Source: Agarilytica rhodophyticola
Lineage (GTDB): Bacteria > Pseudomonadota > Gammaproteobacteria > Pseudomonadales > Cellvibrionaceae
Length of the DNA: 64,000 nt
Assembly (NCBI RefSeq): GCF_002157225.2
Contig: NZ_CP020038.1
Location: 496,001 to 560,000, forward strand
Direction: 5' to 3'
Shown here one piece after another: positions 33,166 through 42,497 of this stretch. The position numbers and the translations under genes are program-made. Positions within the stretch are counted from its first letter, which is position 1. Every line of letters begins with the position of its first letter. The notes beneath the pieces are model-generated. The model saw only the letters and a program-made list of their open reading frames with translations, did no database searches and was not told the origin of the DNA.

Positions 33166-34704
33166 GTGCAAAAAAATCAACGCCTGCTAATACGCTTTAT
33201 TAAAGGTGAAATTGGGTATGGTGTGCCTTTTTACGGCATTATTATCATTGTTTTTCTCTTGATGTGTGGAGCCTTTTCTTCATCTTTGCTTGATCAAGAT
33301 GAAATGATATATGCGCTTGTCGCTGCGGATATGCTCGACGGTAAATTGCCTTATCAGGGGGTTTTTGATCATAAGCCTATCGGTGTTTATTATGTTTACG
33401 CCTTCTTTTTTGGTATTTTTGGTGAAAATTTTATTGCTATCAGAATTATGACTGTTAGCCTCCTCGGCGGTACAGCACTGTGTATCTTTTACGGTTTAAG
33501 GCGATTAAATTTTGGACGCTCAGCGCTTGTCGTTTCCTTTACTACATGCCTAGCTTTTCCTATAGGTATTGATGGTTTATCGGGTAATACTGAAAGTATT
33601 CAGACTTTTATATTGGCTTTAGTTTTTTTTCTCATTGTTCGTATTCAAGATGAAAATAGCACACATAAAAAGACTATAGCCTTGTTTTACGGTGCATTAG
33701 TTGCTCTTGGATTTTCGGTTAATTACCTTTTTTCTTTCTTAGGTATGTTTTCGTTTTTGTCTCTTATTTTATTTCTTTTTTCTATAGGAAAATCTATTAG
33801 ATATCTAACAATAATATCTTTTTATACTGCCGGAGGGTTTTTTCTCGGTTCTTCAATTATTTATTCTCCTTATTTTTTCGATTACTTCACTGGGGGAGAT
33901 TTACTATTGGAGTATCTGTCAGATCAAATAGTTTTTCTTACAAGTTACGGTGCTAACTTTGATAAAAGTCTAGTTGTTAATAAACTGTTCAAATGGATAG
34001 TTCCCTTTACTCCTATTATTGTCAGTGGTGCTCTGATGTTTTATACATTAGAGAAAGAAAAGAAGATTGTAGGTTTTTTCTCAATAGGCACTTTTTTAGC
34101 AGCATGCATAGCAGCAAGTGCATCAATGATGTTCTTTAATCATTATTGGATTCTCTCTACGGTTTCAATTGCTTTATTTTCAGCAATAGCGGTTGAAAGT
34201 TCAAAGGAGCTACAGTCGAGCCTTATTATTAGATATGGTCATTCTATTACATTGCTAATTTTTATTGTTTCTGGTTCTGGACGCATTGTTAATCATACAT
34301 TAAATATCGGTGCAGAAAGGGAGCTGAAGCAGGCAAACGCTTTTATTAAGCATACTATAGGTACACAGGAGCCTGTCGTTACGATTTCAACATCACCAGT
34401 ATATGTATTTCTAAATAAACTTAATACCAATCAAAAATATCATTTTGAGGGGCATGTAGAGCAGCTTCATAATGCGGGGGTTTTAGATGGGGACGCATAT
34501 TTTATGGGTTTGCTAGAAAAAAATCCTACTTATACTCTCGTTGAGCCCAAGATTTGTGATAGAGAATCGTTTCTTATATTTGTAGATACCTGTGAATGTC
34601 TTAAAAACAATTATAGCCTGATATCATCATTTCAAGGTGTTCGCCCTGTATCAATTTACAAGCGTATAAATGACTTTGAAGTTGCTAGGTATGTGGATAT
34701 TTAA
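33166..34704 (+). CDS. Membrane glycosyltransferase, PMT/ArnT type
   Basis: 512 residues starting at a GTG with ribosome site aaaggag. About ten membrane segments are visible from 18-375. The first periplasmic loop carries the acidic pair of the PMT_2/GT83 family (LLDQDEMIYALVAADMLDGKLPYQGVFDHKPIGVYY). A ~130-residue soluble C-terminus follows. By family it moves sugar from a polyprenyl-phosphate donor to lipid or protein in the periplasm; the acceptor is unknown. Confidence 0.82.
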   Translation: MQKNQRLLIRFIKGEIGYGVPFYGIIIIVFLLMCGAFSSSLLDQDEMIYALVAADMLDGKLPYQGVFDHKPIGVYYVYAFFFGIFGENFIAIRIMTVSLLGGTALCIFYGLRRLNFGRSALVVSFTTCLAFPIGIDGLSGNTESIQTFILALVFFLIVRIQDENSTHKKTIALFYGALVALGFSVNYLFSFLGMFSFLSLILFLFSIGKSIRYLTIISFYTAGGFFLGSSIIYSPYFFDYFTGGDLLLEYLSDQIVFLTSYGANFDKSLVVNKLFKWIVPFTPIIVSGALMFYTLEKEKKIVGFFSIGTFLAACIAASASMMFFNHYWILSTVSIALFSAIAVESSKELQSSLIIRYGHSITLLIFIVSGSGRIVNHTLNIGAERELKQANAFIKHTIGTQEPVVTISTSPVYVFLNKLNTNQKYHFEGHVEQLHNAGVLDGDAYFMGLLEKNPTYTLVEPKICDRESFLIFVDTCECLKNNYSLISSFQGVRPVSIYKRINDFEVARYVDI

Positions 34705-35378
34705 TGACTCACTAACTCCTTAAAGAAGAGTTGAGTATAGAATTGAGACGATATGCTGAGGATTACTAATATTAGCTGAAGCCTTGGGTAGGCAAGGCTT
34801 CTTAGCTTTTCATTCACTTAGGTAGGTGAAGTAAATTTAAACGCCATGGCCATTAGTATGGTAGGAGGCGAAAAGTGGCCATAGCGTGTGTTGCTTAGGT
34901 TTTTATAGACTTTTCTTGTGCTCTAGTGTGAGGCACTATTTCATCACCAGAGTATGAAAAGTCGGGAGTTAGGGTGAGTGTCATAATTAGGTATTCCTAA
35001 TAATTAATATGAATGTACTGTGTAAATGTATTTTTATGCTTTCCTTCAATAACGACCTGTAACTAACAATGTCACTAGTAAGTAGTGTTATAAGAAAAAT
35101 AGTTCTTTATAGAGAAAAATTATTATAAAGCTGAGAACCCCACTAACTTTTTGTTATATCTATAATAGACACCCACATCGATCTTTAATTGCATTCTAGA
35201 ATTAACTATTTGTAGCCTTTAGGAGGGATCTTTATTACTAATATCCTATGTATACCATCCTCTGTGAGAATCTTATCCTAATCTCTTATCCGATTCTTAA
35301 AGACTATTAAGTGAAAAACAGGAGGGCTAAAAAGGGAAGATATTTGTTTCTAATTTCAATATTTTATTTGGTTATCTT
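34705..35378. other. Intergenic stretch with repeat copy B
   Basis: No gene. It consists mostly of repeat copy B (34780-35159) and an AGACACCCA motif at 35167-35175; 35180-35378 shows nothing recognisable. Confidence 0.55.
34780..35159 (+). repeat. Long dispersed repeat, copy B
   Basis: It pairs with copy A at 28450. Relative to A it has ~100 extra bases (about 34905-35010) between the ggccat hairpin part and the conserved 147-base block. Confidence 0.75.
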
Positions 35379-36473
35379 TTAGTTACTATTATGCTCATAT
35401 AAAAATGCTATCTGTTCATGGCAATAATTAGTGAAATTTTTATTTCTTGGCTCTAAGGCAATACATTTCTGCCAGCAGGATACCGCTTTTTCAATTAAAT
35501 TAACTTTACCAAATGTTTTAGCCATTCGTTGAAAAAGTATTCTGGAATTTTTTGTATGTGCGAGTAACCATACTTGTTCTAGTAAAATTTCCATTTCGCT
35601 CTTTTTGTTTTGTAGATATAGTATTTCAGCTAATTCACAATAGTTTTTAATATCCTCAGGTGCATAGGCTATTGCAAGTTGGTAGCTGTGTAGTGACTGT
35701 TCTATATCGCCTTTTTCCCGTAATAACAACCCTCGGTAGCTATAACCCTCAGAACTATTGGGAAAATATGTTAAATATTTATTCCACTGAATAATAGCAT
35801 CGTCTGTTTTTGCAAGGCTCATAAAACTTATCGCTAACAATTTATGATTGTCAGGGTTTTTCTGTTGATATGCAAAGGTAACGGCTATTTTTATAAGGCT
35901 TTCTGCTTCCAGTTGTTGGTCAAGCATTGCTAACACTTGGCTTAATTCACAATAAATAGAAATGTTTTCTGCATCGTATTTGAGTGCTTCCTGATAGTCG
36001 ATACATGCCTGTTGCAACATATTCTTTTTATACCAATAGATCCAGGCTCTATTTTGATAAGCTGCGGGATTATTGCTAACCTGACTAATATAGTTATCCC
36101 ACGCTGTTAGAGCTTTATCGTCCTCATCAAGATCCATAAGCGCTACTGCAATATTAAATTTATATAGTGATGTATGTTGACTAAACGCTGCTGCTTTTTG
36201 GTAAAGTTCCAGCGCAGCACGGCTTTGCCCTAGCCCTTGATAAACACAAGCCAATGCGTTCATAACAACATGATTTTCGGGCTCATGTCGCAATAGTTCG
36301 TGGTATCCCAGTCGTGCATCTTCGACTTGACCGTTTTGATGAAGTGCAAGTGTATGTTTAAAACTGGGAGTGTGACTTTGTAACATGTTAGATTTTCTCA
36401 CTTTAGATACGGCATTTTTCAATAATTTTAATTGCCTCATTGAGATAGTGTTTTCTAGAGGAGGGAAGTTCAT
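35379..36473 (-). CDS. Tetratricopeptide-repeat protein
   Basis: 364 residues, no signal peptide. Around eight TPR units from ~45 to 355 (HTLALHQNGQVEDARLGYHELL, ALACVYQGLGQSRAALELYQKA, SYRGLLLREKGDIEQSLHSYQLAIAYAPE). It would be a protein-protein scaffold. Start uncertain: an ATG at 36440 is also possible. No obvious partner next to it. Confidence 0.8.
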   Translation of the reverse strand: MNFPPLENTISMRQLKLLKNAVSKVRKSNMLQSHTPSFKHTLALHQNGQVEDARLGYHELLRHEPENHVVMNALACVYQGLGQSRAALELYQKAAAFSQHTSLYKFNIAVALMDLDEDDKALTAWDNYISQVSNNPAAYQNRAWIYWYKKNMLQQACIDYQEALKYDAENISIYCELSQVLAMLDQQLEAESLIKIAVTFAYQQKNPDNHKLLAISFMSLAKTDDAIIQWNKYLTYFPNSSEGYSYRGLLLREKGDIEQSLHSYQLAIAYAPEDIKNYCELAEILYLQNKKSEMEILLEQVWLLAHTKNSRILFQRMAKTFGKVNLIEKAVSCWQKCIALEPRNKNFTNYCHEQIAFLYEHNSN

Positions 36474-36747
36474 CTAAACAATCTATGCTTTAGAATTAGC
36501 TAACAAAGTCTGTTTAAAAGGTATTATTTTTCTAAAAATATAAACAAGACACCCATGATTTCCCCGGGACGTTCAAGAATATAAGAGAGACACCCACATA
36601 AAGTTTCGAAACAAGTGACGAGCATAGTTGATAATATCGTTGTATCGATATTATCTGTTTCAGTCTGGAGGGATTTGGATAAAAAGAGATGGTCGGTTGT
36701 TTAAAAGTGGGCCTCAGAGGCCCACTTATCTAGCTAAAAGTAAGGAT
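36474..36747. other. Intergenic stretch with two AGACACCCA motifs
   Basis: Motifs at 36547-36555 and 36588-36596 in the same orientation, and the protease terminator at 36701-36727. No gene. Confidence 0.5.
36701..36727 (-). terminator. Terminator of the metalloprotease gene
   Basis: Perfect palindrome aagtgggcctc/gaggcccactt; on the minus strand it continues into TTTT. It lies 20 bases after the stop codon. Confidence 0.7.
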
Positions 36748-38607
36748 TTAATTTGAACAAATGCGTACGTTGTCAACACCACATTCAATAATGTCTCCTG
36801 GGCCTGCGCCATCGGAGCATTGTGTGCGAATCACAACATTTGAACCTGCTGGAACTGTCTGACTTGCAGTTTGCCATGTGGCATCAGAAGCTGTATCTCC
36901 ATTAGCAACCAGTGTAGAAAATGTGCTGCCACCATCAGTCGATACTTCGATACGCTGGAAGTCGCCAGTGGCATCATCACCACCGTCTCTTTGGCCGAAG
37001 AAGTAAGACAGAGATAGTGTTGACTGATTTGCTACATTATAGGTGCTCGAAGTTGCAATACAATTTCCGGAGTCAACATCGTTAGTGCCAGCAGCTGTAT
37101 TCGTTGCTGTAAAGAAGGCGTTATTGCCATCTGCTGCGCCACCTACTTGAGTCGTTACACCATTGCTCGCTTGCGCTGTTGGGGTATCTACAACAAAGGC
37201 ACCTGTTGAGCAGGTTGAAGCATTACTATTACTCCAGCCGCCGTTTCCGGCTTCAAAACTTTCTTCTACTGAACATCCTGGAACGGGTGTTGGAGTTGGT
37301 GTAGCACCGTTAGAGATAACCACGTTGCTGACTGTGACTGAATTTCCTGCAGGTGACGCGTCGTCGTCGTTAGCTATTACAAAACCAAATCCTGTCCCTG
37401 TATAAAAGTTACCAACAGGTATAGTGAACGATTGAGTCTGTCCATTTCCTGTGTAGCTGAAATTATCGATACCCCATGCTTGGCTTCCAATGAGGCGGAA
37501 GATGCGATCACTGCTTGCGCCTAGATCTTGATCGAAGCCAACCCCTTGTATTTCTGCATTTCCAACCGCTGAAAATTCAAAAGTAACAGTAGTTGATGCA
37601 TTAATATCGAAGTCAAAGCCTGTTATACGCCATTCGTTGCCGGTTAGCGTAATAGTACAGCCGTCTGCAGAAACTGTGGCATCGCCAGGAGCATTGCCTG
37701 AATAATCCTGGGTGTTTCTAAGGTCTAAAGCTCCTGCAACACAGCCTGGAGTTGGTGTAGGCGTAGGCGTTTGTGTTGGTGTGGGTGTTGGAGTTGGTGT
37801 AGGGGTCGGTGACGCAGGTCCCCTGAAACCAGCAATAATATTTCGAACGTTATTGAGCGCTCGTGATGCGTCACTCCGATCTGCCACACCTAAGGCTTGT
37901 CCAGTATTAGGGTTATCAAGATTTGGGTTTGAAAAGAAGTCTAGCAATGGGAAAGGTCTTCCCCCAGCCATAATAGTCCCCCAATCTGGATTGCCTTGAG
38001 GGTCGATATGCCCGAAGCTATAGGGAAACAGGAACTGTCCACATGTAGTGTTTTCGCTTCCACAGTCTCTTGTGCGGTCATGCCGAAGCCCCATAACATG
38101 GCCTAACTCATGTATAACAATAGGCGCTACATCCATTAGACCACGTTGGCCTACCGCAAACGCTTCACTTTCAAAAGATTGATCACATGGAATTCCCGCA
38201 CCACAGATGGCATTAGCTTGACCGTTTTGCTGAATGCCCTCGAAAATAAGGTAAACCAAGTCGGCTCCATCTTGGTCGCGCCACTGGTGAACTATACCAA
38301 AAGTATTATTGTTAGGATTAGTAAGATCGTTGAGTAAGCTTGGCATATTGGGGTAAACATTTTCATTTACCGAAACTTCTCGCATACCCGCAATCGACAG
38401 CTGCATGTCAATATTACTATTATTCAATGCAAGATTACCGTCATCAATCGCGGAGATAATATCTGTTTCAATATTCGCTGTACCGCCTACCGCTGCGCGT
38501 GAGTCATCCGTATAAACAACCAGAACCGAAACATCGGTTTGCGCAAATGCTATAGACTGAATGAAAAATGATGCAGCGATCATTAGATTTCTATATTTCG
38601 CTTTCAT
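36748..38607 (-). CDS. Secreted reprolysin-like zinc metalloprotease
   Basis: 619 residues. Signal peptide 1-22 (FIQSIAFA), then directly the catalytic domain (VSVLVVYTDDSRAAVGG, ~25-265) with zinc site HELGHVMGLRHD (~166). A Pro-Thr linker (~267-287) leads to two C-terminal beta domains (~290-435; a second short PTPVPG linker; ~440-619) with several Cys, probably for binding or secretion. It lacks the N-terminal propeptide usual for this class; the gene just upstream (38646-39176) appears to encode one separately. Likely an extracellular protein-degrading enzyme. Confidence 0.88.
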   Translation of the reverse strand: MKAKYRNLMIAASFFIQSIAFAQTDVSVLVVYTDDSRAAVGGTANIETDIISAIDDGNLALNNSNIDMQLSIAGMREVSVNENVYPNMPSLLNDLTNPNNNTFGIVHQWRDQDGADLVYLIFEGIQQNGQANAICGAGIPCDQSFESEAFAVGQRGLMDVAPIVIHELGHVMGLRHDRTRDCGSENTTCGQFLFPYSFGHIDPQGNPDWGTIMAGGRPFPLLDFFSNPNLDNPNTGQALGVADRSDASRALNNVRNIIAGFRGPASPTPTPTPTPTPTQTPTPTPTPGCVAGALDLRNTQDYSGNAPGDATVSADGCTITLTGNEWRITGFDFDINASTTVTFEFSAVGNAEIQGVGFDQDLGASSDRIFRLIGSQAWGIDNFSYTGNGQTQSFTIPVGNFYTGTGFGFVIANDDDASPAGNSVTVSNVVISNGATPTPTPVPGCSVEESFEAGNGGWSNSNASTCSTGAFVVDTPTAQASNGVTTQVGGAADGNNAFFTATNTAAGTNDVDSGNCIATSSTYNVANQSTLSLSYFFGQRDGGDDATGDFQRIEVSTDGGSTFSTLVANGDTASDATWQTASQTVPAGSNVVIRTQCSDGAGPGDIIECGVDNVRICSN

Positions 38608-38645
38608 TTCTTTGCCTTTTAATATGGTTGATGAAGAGGAAGGGT

Positions 38646-39176
38646 TTAGTCGAATGTAATATTGCTAGTATCTACTTCGTAGTTAGCAGCGATACCGCCA
38701 TTCATACTACGGATAACAAGCACCTTCTGTTTCCCCATAAATGTGACGCGGCCACTCATTTGCCCGTTGTAAACCACGAGTTTTACGTTTGAGCCTTCAA
38801 CACCATCCACTTGTCCGCGCAAAATTTCTCGTTGTTGACGTGTGTCGATACGATTGATTGAAATCTCAAGTGGTTTTTGGTTTTTAAAGGTGTTTACTGA
38901 TAATTTTAAGTCGGGATAAAGTTTAGACTTTTCATTATTAATTAGGGCCTGAATATCTTTCATATTAGTAATAGCGTAGGGGCCGCTAGACTGTAATATG
39001 TTACTTTTCAGGCTTTCTGATAAGCTTTTATCTAGTAAGTTTTGTTGTGAGGAAACTTCCCATGCACCAAAATTTGCATTGTCAGATAAAAACTCCTGCT
39101 TTACTTCAAGGTATTTACCTTGAGCAAATGCGACTGAAGAAAAAGCGATCAAGATTGTCGTAATTGCAATTTTCAT
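38646..39176 (-). CDS. Secreted propeptide-like protein, partner of the metalloprotease
   Basis: 176 residues with a clean signal peptide (MKIAITTILIAFSSVAFA). The C-terminal half (REILRGQVDGVEGSNVKLVVYNGQMSGRVTFMGKQKVLVIRS) has the cadence of M12B-type propeptide beta strands. It ends 38 bases before the protease start on the same strand, so the two form an operon. I infer a chaperone or inhibitor acting in trans on the protease, which itself has no prodomain. Confidence 0.7.
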   Translation of the reverse strand: MKIAITTILIAFSSVAFAQGKYLEVKQEFLSDNANFGAWEVSSQQNLLDKSLSESLKSNILQSSGPYAITNMKDIQALINNEKSKLYPDLKLSVNTFKNQKPLEISINRIDTRQQREILRGQVDGVEGSNVKLVVYNGQMSGRVTFMGKQKVLVIRSMNGGIAANYEVDTSNITFD

Positions 39177-40328
39177 ATTTTTTCCTTTGTCCTGTCTAAA
39201 TAAAGGTAGTCATTATTAATTGCGTACATCACTGATTTGAAAGTTTACATTTCACCCTCCTTAATAGCGATAAGCAACATAGTCGGCCAGATACGCTAAA
39301 AATTACACTAGCGATCGTTTTGTACTTGAAAATAATTAATATTTTTAAAGTAGACTCTAAATGCGGCCGGATTAAATTTTTATTTTAATAAGTGAAATGT
39401 ATATTTAATTTGGGTGATTGCTAAATTGACCTTTACATGCATACCAATATGTGTCACCGATGATTTAATATAGTGAACGCCTGAAACATAAAAAGCCTCA
39501 ATATTTTTTAATAAAGTCATATATTGTTATTAAGGTATTAAAGCTACCCACCGATATGAAGATTATAATAGCTGTGACTAAATGTTGTTTTTGGCGCTAT
39601 TTAAATTACTGTAGTCCCGAATAAATTTTAAAAAATGCTAATATTCTCAAGCCATACAAGTTAAATATAGTATTTGTTAAATTATTCAAGTCGTTATTTT
39701 AATTAATGAAATTATTTTTTTGTATTTGATAGGATCGAAATGATACATTGTAACTAAATTAAAAATGATACATTGTAACTAAAGCCTTTTTAATACGATT
39801 GGCTTATATAATTAAGGCCACGTTAAAAAATATTTTTGCATTACTTAAAATGCTACCATCAAAAAAAATCAGCCTGCTAATAAATCTTGAGAGATGTGAC
39901 GAATACCACAACGATTGTCGTCCTTAAAAACAATTGAAATTTTATACGGTGAATAGTTGTGTTTGTAGTTATCTTCGATAGATTAAATTTTTATTTTAAA
40001 ATTTTAACCTAGACACCTACTAAAGACGTAATTTAGACACCCTACAAGAGTGCCACCGTTATCAGGTTAATTGGTAAGGTTAAATTAAGACGAGGTTAAA
40101 TTAAGACAGTCATGTTTAGTCTGAGATGTTATAAGTGGGTGTCTAGATAAGTTGGATTGAAAAAACAACAGATAGGCGATTTACTACGGAGGTAAATTAA
40201 GGAAAGTGGATTTTTTAGGTGGCTGGGAAACTACGCTCAATAAACAGCTAAATAAATTTCAAATTAGTTTATTTAGCTATTTAGGTTTGCGAATTGTATT
40301 TTAATAATAGGAAGATATATATTTTAAG
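39177..40328. other. A/T-rich intergenic region with REP-like motifs
   Basis: No gene. A 20-base direct repeat (tgatacattgtaactaaa core) lies at 39738 and 39763. AGACACC-type motifs occur at 40011 and 40035 and the inverted gtgggtgtct at 40135-40144, close to the RAYT gene. The phrase ggttaaattaagac is repeated at ~40080-40108. Confidence 0.5.
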
Positions 40329-41297
40329 TTAACCTAAAAGCATATGACAGTTAGTTAATCCTGGTGAACGTTTAAAACCTAGTTGATAAGCCGTGATACG
40401 TAGCTTTTCTTTCATGCCAACCAAAGATTTGAATCGGTTTTCAAATTGTGTACTTAAAATTAACCAAGTACTAGGGCTTATGGTTAGCTGTTTTAATATG
40501 GTAGGAGGGCTATGGTGAGGCTTATTCCCTCTAATAACATTTTTTGTCCATTCTAGTAGAGATATATAATCTGTTAGTTTAAATGGTATTACTTTGTTTT
40601 TTATTTTACTAAGAGCTGTAGCAAAGGGCATTAACATCTTAGGTTGATTTGTTTTTCTTATATAATTTTTACAACGAAGTTTGATCGAAGTATAGTCTGA
40701 TGTTTTAACGGAAATTGCCATTTTTGATCTAACTGGATTAAGATCAACGTATGCCATGCATGCGATTAAAGCTTTCTCATCTAGCAATGCCTGAGATTTA
40801 AAACGGCTTTCCCAAAATTTCCCTGTACATTTATCTTCTGCATTAGCTTGCCGAGCAATAGGCTCATTAAGAGCCCTCATAAACCAACTAATATCACTTA
40901 ATTGTTTACGCCATTGCGCTAATTTCAACTTCACTGTGTGTATTTCAGAAGCTGTTAAATAGTTATTGTGAAGATATTTGCGTGTGAGTTCTGTGCCTTT
41001 GTAGAGCTTATGCCACCGTATTGCTACTTCTTTATTGCTCCAGTCCAAGCTTTTGCCTCGGTTTACGTGCAGTACTACATGTAAATGGTTACTCATTACT
41101 GCATATGCACAAATATCTATAGAAAATACTTGAGCGAGATAATGTATTCTCTGTTCAATCCATTTTCGACGATGCTCATAGCTTCTATTCGTTAATTGGT
41201 CAAAACCACATAAAAAAGCGCGACGCACACAGCGTGAAGTGCAGTGATAGTAAGGTGTCGCATCAAGCGATATAAGTTGTTTTCGAGGTTTAGGCAT
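40329..41297 (-). CDS. REP-associated tyrosine transposase (RAYT, IS200-like)
   Basis: 322 residues. An HUH/Y1 transposase domain occupies ~1-215: RKQLISLDATPYYHCTSRCVRRAFLCG, AYAVMSNHLHVVLHV (HUH as HLH), and ACMAYVDLNPVRSKMA, which carries the catalytic Tyr. A ~100-residue basic C-terminal extension follows, as in RAYTs. RAYTs are usually single-copy domesticated enzymes acting on nearby REP sequences. AGACACCCA motifs are frequent within 12 kb on either side, so they are the candidate substrates (inference). Confidence 0.9.
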   Translation of the reverse strand: MPKPRKQLISLDATPYYHCTSRCVRRAFLCGFDQLTNRSYEHRRKWIEQRIHYLAQVFSIDICAYAVMSNHLHVVLHVNRGKSLDWSNKEVAIRWHKLYKGTELTRKYLHNNYLTASEIHTVKLKLAQWRKQLSDISWFMRALNEPIARQANAEDKCTGKFWESRFKSQALLDEKALIACMAYVDLNPVRSKMAISVKTSDYTSIKLRCKNYIRKTNQPKMLMPFATALSKIKNKVIPFKLTDYISLLEWTKNVIRGNKPHHSPPTILKQLTISPSTWLILSTQFENRFKSLVGMKEKLRITAYQLGFKRSPGLTNCHMLLG

Positions 41298-42206
41298 GAA
41301 ATCATCAATCCTTGATTAGTGCTGTAATTATATACATGTAATGGCAAGTATTGCAACAATAAACAATAAGTTATTGTGACTGTCACTTTATTAGGGTTGC
41401 CCATGGACACTTACCGATAGTGATCAGGTGATAATGATGGAGTTTATTGTTACTTGTGTATGTCTTTTGGAGGAGCATTTTTACTTTTATTAGTAAGTGT
41501 TTTTGAAAGATATATTAATTCTTTCACTATGTTTTATTGTTAGAAGTTCTGTATTTACTGGACACTGAAGCATATAAAGCCTAATGATTAATAATACTTG
41601 TAAATAAATGAATAAATTTCATTTAGACAAATCTTCTAATCTTAGAGTCATTTTATAAGCTAGATAAAACGTACACCTATTTGAAATTAATGTTGCGTTT
41701 TATACGGTTGTTTAATTTTAGTCATATTTGATTTCATATTTTTAAGGAAGGTAATCAACATTAATAATTTTTAGTAAACGAAATTTATTTTGACTCAGTG
41801 CACTTATTTGTTGTGTTTATCAAGTATTCGATGGCTTGCCGTAAATACGGCAGATTTTTCAATCATTTTTATTGTGTTATATCAAAAAGAATGAATAGCC
41901 GGGTTATATTCTTCAAAAGTTATTAGAACGATTGTTACTAATGTGGATTAATCTAGTGTGCTATCAAATCAAACTTAACAAAAAATGTCGTCTTATAAAA
42001 CACTTTTTGTTTTTACCTATACAATGTTTAACCATTAATTATATTTAATGGAGTGTTTTTTTGTGGTTGTATTGTGATCTAGCTATAAAAAATATTTTAT
42101 TTATTGATTTTTTTCTTGAATTTAAATTCATTTGATGCAATTTTTTTGAAACTAAATTTTTTCAAACTGATAATATGATAATTATCTTTGATGAACTTAA
42201 ATTAAG
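41298..42206. other. A/T-rich intergenic region
   Basis: Nothing beyond low-complexity A/T sequence and short inverted repeats (for example at 41838-41853, ttgccgtaaatacggcag). No motif of the AGACACCCA family seen. Confidence 0.4.
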
Positions 42207-42227
42207 TTGTTTTTTGTGACAATTCTA

Positions 42228-42452
42228 ATGAGGAAAATTAAATTCTCTTCGTTAAAAAATCTATTGTCCTGTCTAATGCCACTCTACAACGCTATAGTGA
42301 GTAGCTTCACTGATGTTTATACTGTCCGTGAAAAGTTGTTCCTAGAGAATATTACTTTTCTAGTATTTTCTACCATCTTTACCTTTCTATTACTTAACAT
42401 GTTTAAAGCTGTGGTTGAGCTATATGTTGCTGAGTTATTAACGTCTAATTAA
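42228..42452 (+). CDS. Possible small membrane protein
   Basis: 74 codons from the ATG at 42228, with a hydrophobic segment near residues 45-65 (FLVFSTIFTFLLLNMF). There is no good ribosome site and no family. It is 45 bases upstream of the serine protease gene. Could be spurious. Confidence 0.25.
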   Translation: MRKIKFSSLKNLLSCLMPLYNAIVSSFTDVYTVREKLFLENITFLVFSTIFTFLLLNMFKAVVELYVAELLTSN

Positions 42453-42497
42453 TAGTTAGGAGTATTTTCTGCATTTTCTAAACGTAAGGAAAAAAAC

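Noticed and set aside
37712-37999. Gly-Val repeat ORF opposite the metalloprotease
   Set aside because: It is the complement of the Pro-Thr linker.
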